This document shows positions 16,915-24,478 of a DNA stretch of 64,000 nt, piece by piece. Numbering within the stretch: the stretch's first letter is position 1; each line of letters begins with the position of its first letter. A program made the position numbers and the translations under genes. Source of the stretch: Mesorhizobium sp. PAMC28654 (GTDB lineage: Bacteria > Pseudomonadota > Alphaproteobacteria > Rhizobiales > Rhizobiaceae); the NCBI RefSeq assembly GCF_020616515.1, contig NZ_CP085135.1, forward strand, positions 6,061,001 through 6,125,000, given 5' to 3'. Under the pieces are notes generated by a model. The model had not been told where the DNA came from, ran no database searches, and saw only the letters and a program-made list of their open reading frames with translations.

Positions 16915-17145
16915 GTGAGCGAACTGACCGTGGCCGAGGCGACCGAAAACATCTATGCCTCACTCCGGGCGGACAATGCCGACATCGACGCACATATAGC
17001 GGCGCTCAAGGCAGCGCTGACACGAGAGGGGATGAAAGAGGCGGTGTTCGATCCGAGTAAATTGGCGCAGAGCAACCGATCGGGCCGCAAGTTGATGCAG
17101 GCTTATTTTCGGCAGCGCGGCGTGAGCGTGAGGTTTTCGGACTAG
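16915..17145 (+). CDS. Small hypothetical protein
   Basis: The protein has 76 residues from a GTG start with AAAGGAC upstream. It is mostly helical and charged (SELTVAEATENIYASLRADN at the start; GRKLMQAYFRQRGVSVRFSD at the end) with no signal or membrane segment. No family is recognised. Good codon use and ribosome-binding site support it as a real gene. A palindromic intergenic repeat follows at once. Confidence 0.6.
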   Translation: MSELTVAEATENIYASLRADNADIDAHIAALKAALTREGMKEAVFDPSKLAQSNRSGRKLMQAYFRQRGVSVRFSD

Positions 17146-17272
17146 AGCCTGTTCCACCCCGATGGAATCGGGATGGGGCTCTATCTGGCTGTTTGAGAAG
17201 GATCCCAGGACAAACGGGAACCGTTTGTCCGAGAAAACCGGCTCCCGCTTTCGGGATCATGCTCCAGCTAGA
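17146..17272. repeat. Palindromic intergenic repeat, family A copy 1
   Basis: The unit holds several stem-loops: AGAGCC with GGCTCT flanking CCCGATGGAATCGGG, and GGACAAACGG/CCGTTTGTCC at 17208-17230 with a 3-base loop. The first part matches the element at 32935-33036 base for base over long stretches (GAGCCxGTTxCAxCCCGAxGGAATCG, then CTATxTGxCTxTTTGAG). Such mosaic repeats are common between rhizobial genes. It separates two convergent genes. Confidence 0.7.
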
Positions 17273-17717
17273 AGTCCTTTGAAACCGCGTCCGCCAGATG
17301 GTCCAGTATGTTTCCCCAGCCCCTCGTATGACCTTCTACAATTGCCGTCGTCGGCAGACGCTCGTGGGTCAGCACGAGGTCGGTTTCATCGCCGTGCGGA
17401 TTGAGTTCGACGGTCACCAACGTATTCACATTGTTCGTCAGCGGGCCAATCCACGTGAACACGAGCTTGCGTGGCCGGTCGACCTGCACATAGGTGCCGG
17501 ATACTTCGCGGCTTGCTTCCCCCGATGACATGACAAGGCTGAAGGCGCCGCCAGGGCGCGGGTCAGAGCTTGCCTTGCAATTGACCGCGCCCGGGAAGGG
17601 GCTCATCCACCGAACCATCAAATCCGGTTTGGTCCACAGGTCGAAAATCTGCTCCGCCCCGGCTCTCACCCGGCGGCGTATCCGCACGGTAGGGGCCGTG
17701 GTGTCACCGTGAACCAT
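17268..17717 (-). CDS. SRPBCC (AHSA1-like) family protein
   Basis: The protein has 149 residues. VRIRRRVRAGAEQIFDLWTKPDLMVRWMSPF is the typical AHSA1/SRPBCC N-terminus, followed by GGAFSLVMSSGEASREVSGTYVQVDRPRKLVFTW and TLVTVELNPHGDETDLVLTHERL. These proteins form a helix-grip hydrophobic pocket. The ATG overlaps the end of the ArsR gene by 14 bp, so translation is coupled. ArsR/SRPBCC pairs are widespread; the role is unproven. A much longer frame upstream of this ATG is a shadow of the ArsR gene. Confidence 0.88.
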   Translation of the reverse strand: MVHGDTTAPTVRIRRRVRAGAEQIFDLWTKPDLMVRWMSPFPGAVNCKASSDPRPGGAFSLVMSSGEASREVSGTYVQVDRPRKLVFTWIGPLTNNVNTLVTVELNPHGDETDLVLTHERLPTTAIVEGHTRGWGNILDHLADAVSKDF

Positions 17718-18096
17718 GCTTGCGATCCTTTGGCCCGTGATCCTTGTTAAGCTCGTCCAGCAGGCGCTCCATACCGTCCAGGCGCTCCTCCCAATAGCGG
17801 CGCGTCCGCTCGATCCAGCCATCGATCTCGTCCAGAGAACGGGCGTTGATGGAGAGAATGTGGTCGCGCCCTTTCCTGTGCCGCTCGACCACGCCACTCG
17901 CTTCCAGCACGCGGATGTGTTTCGACACCGCATTCAGAGACATATCGAAGGGTTCGGCAAGCTCGGTCACACGCGCCTCGCCGCGCGAGAGCCGTTCGAT
18001 AATCGCCCGCCGCGTCGGATCGGCTAACGCGGCGAATACCGCGTCGAGGCGCGCTGTGGGCGAAGCGGCTTCTTTCGACGCTTCGATCTCAACCAT
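17704..18096 (-). CDS. ArsR family transcriptional regulator
   Basis: The protein has 130 residues. The winged helix-turn-helix reads FAALADPTRRAIIERLSRGE, then VTELAEPFDMSLNAVSKHIRVLEASGVVERHRKGRDHILS. There is no CxC metal motif, so it is not a classic arsenic sensor. It belongs to the group that precedes SRPBCC genes, and it overlaps the SRPBCC gene by 14 bp. Two operators of the form TCAACC-N4-GGTTGA lie in the gap to the divergent hydrolase gene, so it likely represses both directions. Confidence 0.9.
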   Translation of the reverse strand: MVEIEASKEAASPTARLDAVFAALADPTRRAIIERLSRGEARVTELAEPFDMSLNAVSKHIRVLEASGVVERHRKGRDHILSINARSLDEIDGWIERTRRYWEERLDGMERLLDELNKDHGPKDRKHGSR

Positions 18097-18132
18097 GGTG
18101 GTCCGCCAGCTCGATTCTCCATTTGAAAATAT

Positions 18133-18148
18133 TCAACCCAACGGTTGA
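18133..18148. promoter_or_regulatory. Operator copy 1 for the ArsR regulator (TCAACC-N4-GGTTGA)
   Basis: A perfect 6-4-6 inverted repeat lies 37 bp before the ArsR start. It has the same half-sites and spacing as the second copy whose centre is 40 bp away, close to four helical turns. This pairing suggests cooperative binding by two ArsR dimers. Confidence 0.7.
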
Positions 18149-18167
18149 CAATCTGTCAAGCCAGCGC

Positions 18168-18193
18168 TTTATTCAACCATATGGTTGAATAAA
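18168..18193. promoter_or_regulatory. Operator copy 2 for the ArsR regulator (26-bp perfect palindrome)
   Basis: TTTATTCAACCAT and its exact complement form a 26-bp perfect palindrome with the core TCAACC-N4-GGTTGA at 18173-18188. It ends 22 bp before the chosen hydrolase start and so would overlap its promoter or leader. Confidence 0.75.
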
Positions 18194-18215
18194 TTTGATG
18201 ATGAAGGAGAGCGCG

Positions 18216-18974
18216 ATGCCAAATAGACCTCTTGCCGCCGCGGCCACGGCGGTCGCACTTCTGTCGGCCGCCGTCGCCCCGGCGCGGGCCGAGCCGGTCA
18301 AGAACGTCGTCCTTGTCCACGGCGCCTTCGCCGACGGTTCCGGGTGGCGGGATGTCGCCGACATTCTTGGCAAGGACGGCTACACGGTCAGCGTTGTGCA
18401 GGAGCCGCTGACATCACTCGCCGACGACGTCGCGGCGACAAAAAGGGTGCTGGATCTGCAGCAGGGCCCCACAATTCTGGTCGGCCACAGCTATGGAGGG
18501 GTGGTCATCACCGAGGCGGGCAATGCACCAAATGTCGTCGGCCTCGTCTATATTGCCGCCTTCATCCCCGACCGGGGCGAGAGTGCGGTCGGCCTGCTGT
18601 CGCAAGCGCCCGCCGCCAACCAGGACATGCGCGCCACCAAGGACGATTTCCTGTACCTTGAGCCGGCCGCTTTCCCCGCCGATTTCGCGGCCGACGTCGC
18701 GCCAGTCCAGGCGAACTTCATGGCACGCTCCCAGCAGATGCTAGCCAAGGCCGCTGGCGGCGCGGCGGTGACGGAAGCCGCCTGGCACCAGAAGAAGAGC
18801 TGGGCGCTGGTCGCGAGCCTCGACCACAACATCAATCCCGATCTTGAGCGCAGCATGGCGAAGCGGGCCGGCAGTGAAACCATCGAGGTTCCCGCCAGCC
18901 ACGCTGTCTACCTTTCCAGGCCTGATGAAGTGGCTGGTTTGATCGAGCGGGCGGCAAAGGCGTCCGCCCGGTAA
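18216..18974 (+). CDS. Secreted alpha/beta hydrolase
   Basis: The protein has 252 residues with a signal peptide (cleavage near ARA-EPV, residue 25). The alpha/beta hydrolase marks are VVLVHGAFADGSGW (oxyanion loop, residues 31-44), the nucleophile elbow GHSYGG with Ser92, and a C-terminal ASHAVYLSRPDEVAGLI with the catalytic His. It resembles the short EstB/salicylate-esterase-like hydrolases. The ATG with GGAG was preferred to upstream starts inside the operator. It is divergent from the ArsR/SRPBCC pair and probably repressed by ArsR through the two palindromes. The substrate is unknown. Confidence 0.87.
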   Translation: MPNRPLAAAATAVALLSAAVAPARAEPVKNVVLVHGAFADGSGWRDVADILGKDGYTVSVVQEPLTSLADDVAATKRVLDLQQGPTILVGHSYGGVVITEAGNAPNVVGLVYIAAFIPDRGESAVGLLSQAPAANQDMRATKDDFLYLEPAAFPADFAADVAPVQANFMARSQQMLAKAAGGAAVTEAAWHQKKSWALVASLDHNINPDLERSMAKRAGSETIEVPASHAVYLSRPDEVAGLIERAAKASAR

Positions 18975-19074
18975 CCTTCCATCCGAGACCATTATAATCC
19001 TTGAACGGTCGCCCGCGCCGCGGGCGGCCGTGATGGCGGCTCCGCCAACCCTGAATGACTGGCGGGGGCAGGAC

Positions 19075-19515
19075 CTACTTCACCGTTATGGCCAGGCCGC
19101 TGAGATCGGCGTTGACTTGCAGGCCTACCTGCTTGCCCGTGAGTTCGAGTTGGGCGCCCTTGTCATTGGTCATGACGATTACCTGGGCTCCTTTGCCGAT
19201 CGCACCGCCACCGCCCGCCGCGCCGTACACGCCCGTCACATCGCTGGCCCGGCGAATATGGCGCACGGTACCGTGGAAATAGGTCTTGGAAACCCCGAAG
19301 GCGATGCCGCCCGAGATGCCGCCGATCGAGATGGGATAGCTTCGACCATGGAAGGTCAGCGTGCCGTCACCGCCGGAGCCGCCGACGAAGAAGGCCGCCT
19401 TGTAAACGGCGAAGCGGATCGTGCCGCTGTCGGCATGCGCGGCGCTGGCAAAGCCAATGCCCGCTGTCGCGATGGCGGCAACAGCGACTGAACGAAAACT
19501 GGACGAAATCTTCAT
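19075..19515 (-). CDS. Exported glycine-rich protein of unknown function
   Basis: The protein has 146 residues from the ATG with GAGGAG upstream; the open frame extends further but the signal peptide (basic start, VAVAAIATAGIGFASAAHA) begins here. The mature part is rich in Gly and beta-forming residues (GGSGGDGTLTFHGRSYPISIGG, VYGAAGGGGAIGKGAQVIVM). It has some likeness to small periplasmic DUF1134-like proteins, but I cannot assign the family. It is convergent with the hydrolase gene. Confidence 0.75.
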   Translation of the reverse strand: MKISSSFRSVAVAAIATAGIGFASAAHADSGTIRFAVYKAAFFVGGSGGDGTLTFHGRSYPISIGGISGGIAFGVSKTYFHGTVRHIRRASDVTGVYGAAGGGGAIGKGAQVIVMTNDKGAQLELTGKQVGLQVNADLSGLAITVK

Positions 19516-19930
19516 GATGGGCTCCTCAAGATCGCTGCTTACCCGGCCGGGTTCGCCAGCGTCGTGCCAAGTTACAACTGAACAATCTCGCCTGTCATTG
19601 GTTCCAAGCAAGCGGCCTGAATCTGGCCCTTGCTCGCCCTGGGTTTGCCGTTGCCAGGCGCGGAATGAAGTGCTGGCGATAGGACTGGCAACCTCGATGT
19701 CGCGGCGACGGGGGTAACTCGCCGCGCATTGTCTGACAGTGTGCCAAACGTGACGGGCGGTTGATCGTGGCAAGGTCACAGACATGTCTGTCACGTCGAC
19801 TTAGGAAATGGACAGGATCTCGAGTTCGCGCTGGCCTAGAGCAAAATCCGAGCGGATAGAATCGATAGGGGTTTCGTTGGGATTGGAAATCTGATTCAGC
19901 ATATCTGCTGGATTCGGAGGCCGGCATGGC

Positions 19931-20359
19931 ATGGCGAAATCCTTATCGGAAGATTTGCGGGCTCGGGTGGTCGCAGCGGTTGATGGCGGCCTGTCGCGAC
20001 GGGCGGCAGCGGCGCGATTTGGCGTGGCGGCGGCAAGCTCGGTGCGTTGGGTCCGGGAATGGCGCGAGACCGGAGCCACCTGCGCAAAGCCGCAGGGCGG
20101 CGACAGGCGGTCCCACCGCGTTGAAGCGTATCGCGACATCATCCTGGCGGCGATCGAGAGGCGGGTGGACATCACGCTGGTCGAACTCGCCGAGTTGCTG
20201 CGACAGGAGCATGGCGCGTCGTTTGCGACGAGCACGATCTGGCGGTTTCTCGATCGTCACTCCATGACCTTCAAAAAAAACGGCGCACGCCAGCGAGCAG
20301 GAGCGGCCAGACGTGGCGGCGCGACGAAACGCCTGGTTCGACGCCCAGCCCGATCTTGA
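19931..20359 (+). CDS. IS630 transposase, N-terminal frame (helix-turn-helix part)
   Basis: The 142-residue frame opens KSLSEDLRARVVAAVDGGLSRRAAAARFGVAAASSVRWV, the DNA-binding helix-turn-helix of IS630 transposases, and continues with TLVELAELL and TSTIWRFLDRHSMTFKKN. After the eight A bases at 20273-20280 the sense continues in another frame (T-A-H-A-S-E-Q-E-R-P-D-V-A-A-R-R-N-A-W). The last 28 residues of this frame are therefore out-of-frame. A seven-A tract would give a single uninterrupted transposase. Either a one-base insertion has broken the gene or slippage at the tract restores it. Confidence 0.85.
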   Translation: MAKSLSEDLRARVVAAVDGGLSRRAAAARFGVAAASSVRWVREWRETGATCAKPQGGDRRSHRVEAYRDIILAAIERRVDITLVELAELLRQEHGASFATSTIWRFLDRHSMTFKKNGARQRAGAARRGGATKRLVRRPARS

Positions 20360-20879
20360 TCCCGAGCATCTGGTCTTCATCGACGAGACCGGAGCCTCGA
20401 CAAAGATGGCTCGACTGCGGGGGCGCACGAAGCGCGGGATGCGGTGCCGATCGCCAATCCCGCATGGCCATTGGAAGACGACGACGTTCACCGGCGCCCT
20501 GCGCCTCACTGGCATGACCGCGCCAATGGTCCTGGACGGCCCGATGACTGGCGAATGGTTTGTCGCCTATGTCGAGCAGGTTCTCGTGCCGACGCTGCGG
20601 CCCGACGATGTCGTGATCCTCGACAACCTGCCGGCGCACAAAAGCGCAGCCGCCCGTGTGGCGATCGAAGCAACCGGCGCAAGGATGATGTTCCTCCCGC
20701 CCTATTCCCCCGACTTCAACCCGATCGAGAACGCCTTTTCCAAGCTGAAATCGATTCTACGCAAAGCCGCCGCACGAACCGTCGCGGAATTGTGGGATAC
20801 CATCAGCGCCGCACTGCCTTGCTTCACACCAACCGAGTGCGCCAACTACTTCGCCGCAACAGGATATGAGCCGGAATGA
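20280..20879 (+). CDS. IS630 transposase, C-terminal frame (DDE catalytic domain)
   Basis: This is the downstream part of the same transposase in the +1 frame, entered at the A8 tract. The DDE triad is complete: Asp in HLVFIDETG-type motif (here LVFIDETGAS), Asp in VILDNLPAHK, and Glu in FNPIENAFSKLK. The end ECANYFAATGYEPE is a normal IS630 C-terminus. A GTG start at 20315 exists but the true sense continues back to the tract. If no slippage occurs the element is not able to move on its own. Confidence 0.85.
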   Translation, partial: TAHASEQERPDVAARRNAWFDAQPDLDPEHLVFIDETGASTKMARLRGRTKRGMRCRSPIPHGHWKTTTFTGALRLTGMTAPMVLDGPMTGEWFVAYVEQVLVPTLRPDDVVILDNLPAHKSAAARVAIEATGARMMFLPPYSPDFNPIENAFSKLKSILRKAAARTVAELWDTISAALPCFTPTECANYFAATGYEPE

Positions 20880-21536
20880 TCAGATTCTGCTCTAGCTGGA
20901 CAATGTCGCCAACGGTTTTGCCAATGAGCGCGATGGCAACCGGTGAACCATGCGAGATGGAAGCCTGGGACGGGTTGGCCTCATCCTCGCCGACGATGCG
21001 GAAGGTCTGGGTGCGGCCATCATCCCGCGCGAAGGCAACGCTGTGACCGAAGGCGATCACGTCATTGGACGTCGGCGCCGGCATGAGCCGAGCCGTGCGG
21101 ACGCGCTCGGCATAATAGCTGACATCTCGAACCGGAACCGCCGACTGCCGCCGCCTCTCGTTGACATCTTCCAGCAGGTTGGCGGACGCGAGAGCCTGCT
21201 GGGCGCGAGCCAATTCATCCTGCAGCATTTTCAGGCCCGCCTCCGTGACGAGGTTGATCCGATCGGAGATAAAGCGAGCCGGCAGGATGGTTTCCGATGC
21301 CGCCTCGGCGCTTTCCTCGCTGGCGAATGCTACGCTCAATTGGTCGGAACTCCGTGTCGAACACTGTTGCTAATCGGATAACCCACAGCCGGCAATAAAG
21401 CTGCAAAAAATTTGACGGCCTGTTTAGCGGAACCGGATTGCCACAAACGAGCCTTTCCCCGACATCCCGAAACCTACCCGAACGGCTTTGGCGGCCTGTG
21501 CATGTCGATCGACGGAAGAGCCGGGCGTGGAAGGCG

Positions 21537-22031
21537 TCACATGGCCGGGTCTTCGTAGATGCCGATGATCAGGAGCCATGCACCCGAGATCAGGAAAGCG
21601 AACAGGACGATGATTCCAATGGCCGCGATGTAAAGTCCGACGCCGCGTCCGAGAATGAGGAAGAGCGAGCCCGCGACCTCGGCAAGGTAACACATCGTGC
21701 CGCCCGCAAGCCGCGGCGGGTTCAACCCGATGGAGCTCATGCCCGATCGGATCGCCACGATATAACCCCTGACAAATATGAACGTCGCCACAAGCCAGAG
21801 GAGAAGCCATTCGAAGCCAAGTGCGGGAAGATATTGATCTCCCAGAAGCGCAAGGCTGCATGCCATGAAAATCGCGCTGAAGCCCGACAGCATGTTGATG
21901 GCCCGGTTCTTATGCGTCGTGTTGCGGACTATGTGTTCGGGGTTGATGGAGATCGCGACGAAGATCAAGCCTGCAAGCGCTGCCGCGCCGCTGCCCACCA
22001 TGACAAAGAAATTACTCCATTGATCCAACAT
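21537..22031 (-). CDS. Small integral membrane protein, unknown function
   Basis: The protein has 164 residues from the ATG with GAGGAG upstream. Four or five hydrophobic segments are visible (FFVMVGSGAAALAGLIFVAI; FSAIFMACSLALLGD; LLLWLVATFIFV; SLFLILGRGVGLYIAAIGIIVLFAFLI). The pattern resembles small conserved inner-membrane proteins of rhizobia. No enzymatic motif is visible. It stands alone between the Gre gene and a glycosyltransferase gene. Confidence 0.78.
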   Translation of the reverse strand: MLDQWSNFFVMVGSGAAALAGLIFVAISINPEHIVRNTTHKNRAINMLSGFSAIFMACSLALLGDQYLPALGFEWLLLWLVATFIFVRGYIVAIRSGMSSIGLNPPRLAGGTMCYLAEVAGSLFLILGRGVGLYIAAIGIIVLFAFLISGAWLLIIGIYEDPAM

Positions 22032-22175
22032 AGGATTCTCCTCGGGTCCCAATTCCAGGATGTCGAGCTTCGGCCGGCCTGATCGACGCGAGGTCAGGCT
22101 ACCATGGCTGCATTCCCGAACTCCACGGGGGCGAGATGGCGCATTGTCCGGGACGTTGCCCGATCGGCGCGCGCC

Positions 22176-24032
22176 TCAAAACCTTATGAGGTGACGATAT
22201 CGCCTTGTGGCCTTGAGCAGCAATTCTCCGGCTCTTGGCAACAACAGGATCGGGAAGGCCAGCCGCAGCTTGATACGGTTTCGAAGGCGCAGATGGGGTA
22301 TCAACGCCCATATATCCCAGGCAAGTTCGCGCATCCTTGCGTCGTTCTTGTAACGCCCGGCGCGCAAATACATGTGTGCACATAGCATCACGAAGCGCGG
22401 CGCGATGATATCGCGCACATAGTAGTGTCCGCGCCACCTGTCGTCTGGAAACTGCGAAACGAGCTTGCGAAAATAGTATCGCTGCGACTTCATCATGCGG
22501 TCCGAGGCGCCCGATGACGTATCGTAGATGCGCCATTGCGATAGCGAGTGAGAAATATAGGCATTGTCGTAGTTGCCTCGGAACATGCGAAGGAACAGAT
22601 CGTCATCCTCGTAACCCGACAGGTTCTCGTCGAAGCCACCTACGGCTTCGAGCGCGGCCCGGTTTATGAGCGTTGCCGAGGGCTGGATCACCGCGCCTTG
22701 GGCAAGGAACTGCAAGAGGTCCCGCTTGGGATTCTGCAAAATCGGACGGTCGATAAAGGACCGCGCCACGATCAGGCCGTTTTCGTCGATGTCGTCGAAG
22801 TCGCTGTAGGACCATCCGAGCGGCAACCCTTCGCGGTGCTTTTCAAAAGGCTTGACGAGCTCTTCGAGGTGGTTCGGATACCATCTGTCATCTTGATCTA
22901 TGAGCGCGATCAGATTGCTCTTGCCGCGCCCGATCGCAAGGTTCCGGCTCGCGGACTGGCCGGCATTCTTCTCCGCCACTATGAAAATTATTGGATATCG
23001 ACGGCTCAGTTCCTCCACGATGGCGCGGCTTCCGTCGGTAGACCCGTCGTCGACAATGATGAACTCGTCCGGCAACAGGGTCTGCTCCAGGACCGAGTTT
23101 ATCGCCTCGCGCAGGAAACGCTCGCCGTTGTACACCGGCATGACGGCGGTGATCGTCAGCCTCTTTTCGCGGCGACGACCGGTCTTGGGATCGGCGGCAC
23201 TCCCTGCCGCGGCCATACGGTTCGAGAAGCTCGATGACGGGTTTTGCCTTTCATCGGCCTTCAGAGGCTGCATCCCGTCAACAGCCTTCGAGCCCGGAAA
23301 CACGCTTGCCTCCAGACCCTTCACGATACGCGGCCCCAGCGAATGCGGGCCGCCATGCCCGGTTTTGCTGATGATGCACATCGAGTTCTCGAAACGGATC
23401 GACCTGATCTGCTTCAGGACACTCTCGTTGAACAGAAGCCGGTATTCAGGGAATTCGGCGGCCATCAGATCGGTGATCGTTTCATCCACGCCCCAGTGTT
23501 CCGCGTGAAGTGCGTCGACGAGCAATTTGAGGAATGAAATGGACGACTTCCTGTAAAACAGGCCGCCTTGCCATTGTTGCCAATAGCTCGTGTGCAAATC
23601 CTCGATGACATAGATGCCGCCGGCCTCGACAAGCGGGAAATATTTGAGAAAGGCGGTGATGACATCGTCCGAAACGTGCGATCCATCATCAATGATGATG
23701 TCAAAGGAGAGCGATATCGCTGTTATCTCTTCCCTGATGGCGTCGGCCGTACAGTCGCCGACGACAACTTCGATGCCTGACGCGAATTGGAGAAGCCGGC
23801 ATTTCGGGTCGATGTCGCAGCCGATGAGGATTTTCGGCTTGGTGAAATACTCCGAGTATATTTCCAGGGATCCGCCATTCTGGATGCCGATCTCCAGGAG
23901 CGCGATCGGCTTGTCGCGGAATTGCGCGAACACGCTTTGATAAACTGGAATGTAGGATTGCCACTTGTCTGAAATTTTACCGCTGTTGGCCGCAAAAATT
24001 TCACCGAAAGACTTTTCCGCTGTCTCAACCAA
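22176..24032 (-). CDS. Fusion of SAM methyltransferase-like domain and family 2 glycosyltransferase
   Basis: The protein has 618 residues from a TTG start (a stop lies just upstream, no ATG is near). The N-terminal 210 residues form a CmcI-like methyltransferase domain: LLEIGIQNGGSLEIYSEYF, then GCDIDPKC (SAM loop) and DIIIDDGSHVSDD. The second part from about residue 290 is a GT-A glycosyltransferase: ITAVMPVYNGERFLREAINS, IIVDDGSTDGSR and IDQDDRWYPNH (DxD-like). It would transfer a sugar from a nucleotide donor, with methylation of the sugar or acceptor. It has no neighbouring polysaccharide genes, so its product is unknown. Confidence 0.85.
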   Translation of the reverse strand: MVETAEKSFGEIFAANSGKISDKWQSYIPVYQSVFAQFRDKPIALLEIGIQNGGSLEIYSEYFTKPKILIGCDIDPKCRLLQFASGIEVVVGDCTADAIREEITAISLSFDIIIDDGSHVSDDVITAFLKYFPLVEAGGIYVIEDLHTSYWQQWQGGLFYRKSSISFLKLLVDALHAEHWGVDETITDLMAAEFPEYRLLFNESVLKQIRSIRFENSMCIISKTGHGGPHSLGPRIVKGLEASVFPGSKAVDGMQPLKADERQNPSSSFSNRMAAAGSAADPKTGRRREKRLTITAVMPVYNGERFLREAINSVLEQTLLPDEFIIVDDGSTDGSRAIVEELSRRYPIIFIVAEKNAGQSASRNLAIGRGKSNLIALIDQDDRWYPNHLEELVKPFEKHREGLPLGWSYSDFDDIDENGLIVARSFIDRPILQNPKRDLLQFLAQGAVIQPSATLINRAALEAVGGFDENLSGYEDDDLFLRMFRGNYDNAYISHSLSQWRIYDTSSGASDRMMKSQRYYFRKLVSQFPDDRWRGHYYVRDIIAPRFVMLCAHMYLRAGRYKNDARMRELAWDIWALIPHLRLRNRIKLRLAFPILLLPRAGELLLKATRRYRHLIRF

Positions 24033-24478
24033 GCTCGTCTAGCCCTTCTCGACCCCGGCCCATGTCAGCGTACGCCATCAGATGGCGACAAGCCCGCTCC
24101 CGATGCGCCTCTTCAACGCATGCTTAAGTGGCTTTCGCAATGTTGACAAATGTCATCACGACGGCGGCGGGTTACCGCTTTTGGCGCTTAGCGGACCTTT
24201 GGGGCCGCGCTCCCTGCGGGTTTGTTGAACTGGCCACAACATTGGGAGAACGAGCGCAAGATATTAGCGCATTCTAAAAATCGTCAAGGGGTAGGAAGTT
24301 ACGGTCGGCTCGTCTGCCATAACGAGCACATCGCGCAATATCCAGACACTCGTCGCGCCGCTCGAAAGCGTACCATCGTTCGAAGTCCAGTTCCTGCGCA
24401 AAGCGCACGCCACCTTCAATTAGAATTTCGGGCTTGAGCTTGGCGAACAATTAATGGCCGCACGCATATATTTGCTGG
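24033..24478. other. Intergenic region, 446 bp, no gene found
   Basis: This gap lies between the glycosyltransferase fusion and the large membrane protein, which read apart. I see no tRNA, repeat or clear operator. Short open frames lack ribosome-binding sites. It should hold two promoters. Confidence 0.5.

Larger units (their letters stand above)
19839..20892 (+). mobile_element. IS630-family insertion sequence inside the gre-like gene
   Basis: The 1054-bp element is bounded by imperfect inverted repeats (left GAGCAAAATCCGA, right complement GAGCAGAATCTGA) and flanked on both sides by a TA, the target duplication of IS630/Tc1 elements. It carries the two transposase frames described separately. 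Removing it with one TA restores the host reading frame exactly, so the borders are firm. Confidence 0.93.
19801..21339 (-). pseudogene. GreA/GreB family elongation factor gene split by an IS630 element
   Basis: From a TTG start at 21339 the frame reads MSVAFASEESAEAASET, a GreA/GreB coiled-coil start, then ERRRQSAVPVRDVSYYAERVRTA and the C-terminal FKBP-like GreA domain (TQTFRIVGEDEANPSQASIS...GKTVGDIVQL). At the TA at 20893-20894 the frame enters the inserted element and reads on into foreign residues. The missing end resumes at 19838: joined across one TA copy the frame gives GDIVQLGQRELEILSIS and a stop at 19801, a proper Gre C-terminus. So the intact gene had about 160 codons and has lost its last 11 or 12. 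The truncated protein with a foreign tail may be inactive. The family normally rescues stalled RNA polymerase. Confidence 0.9.
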
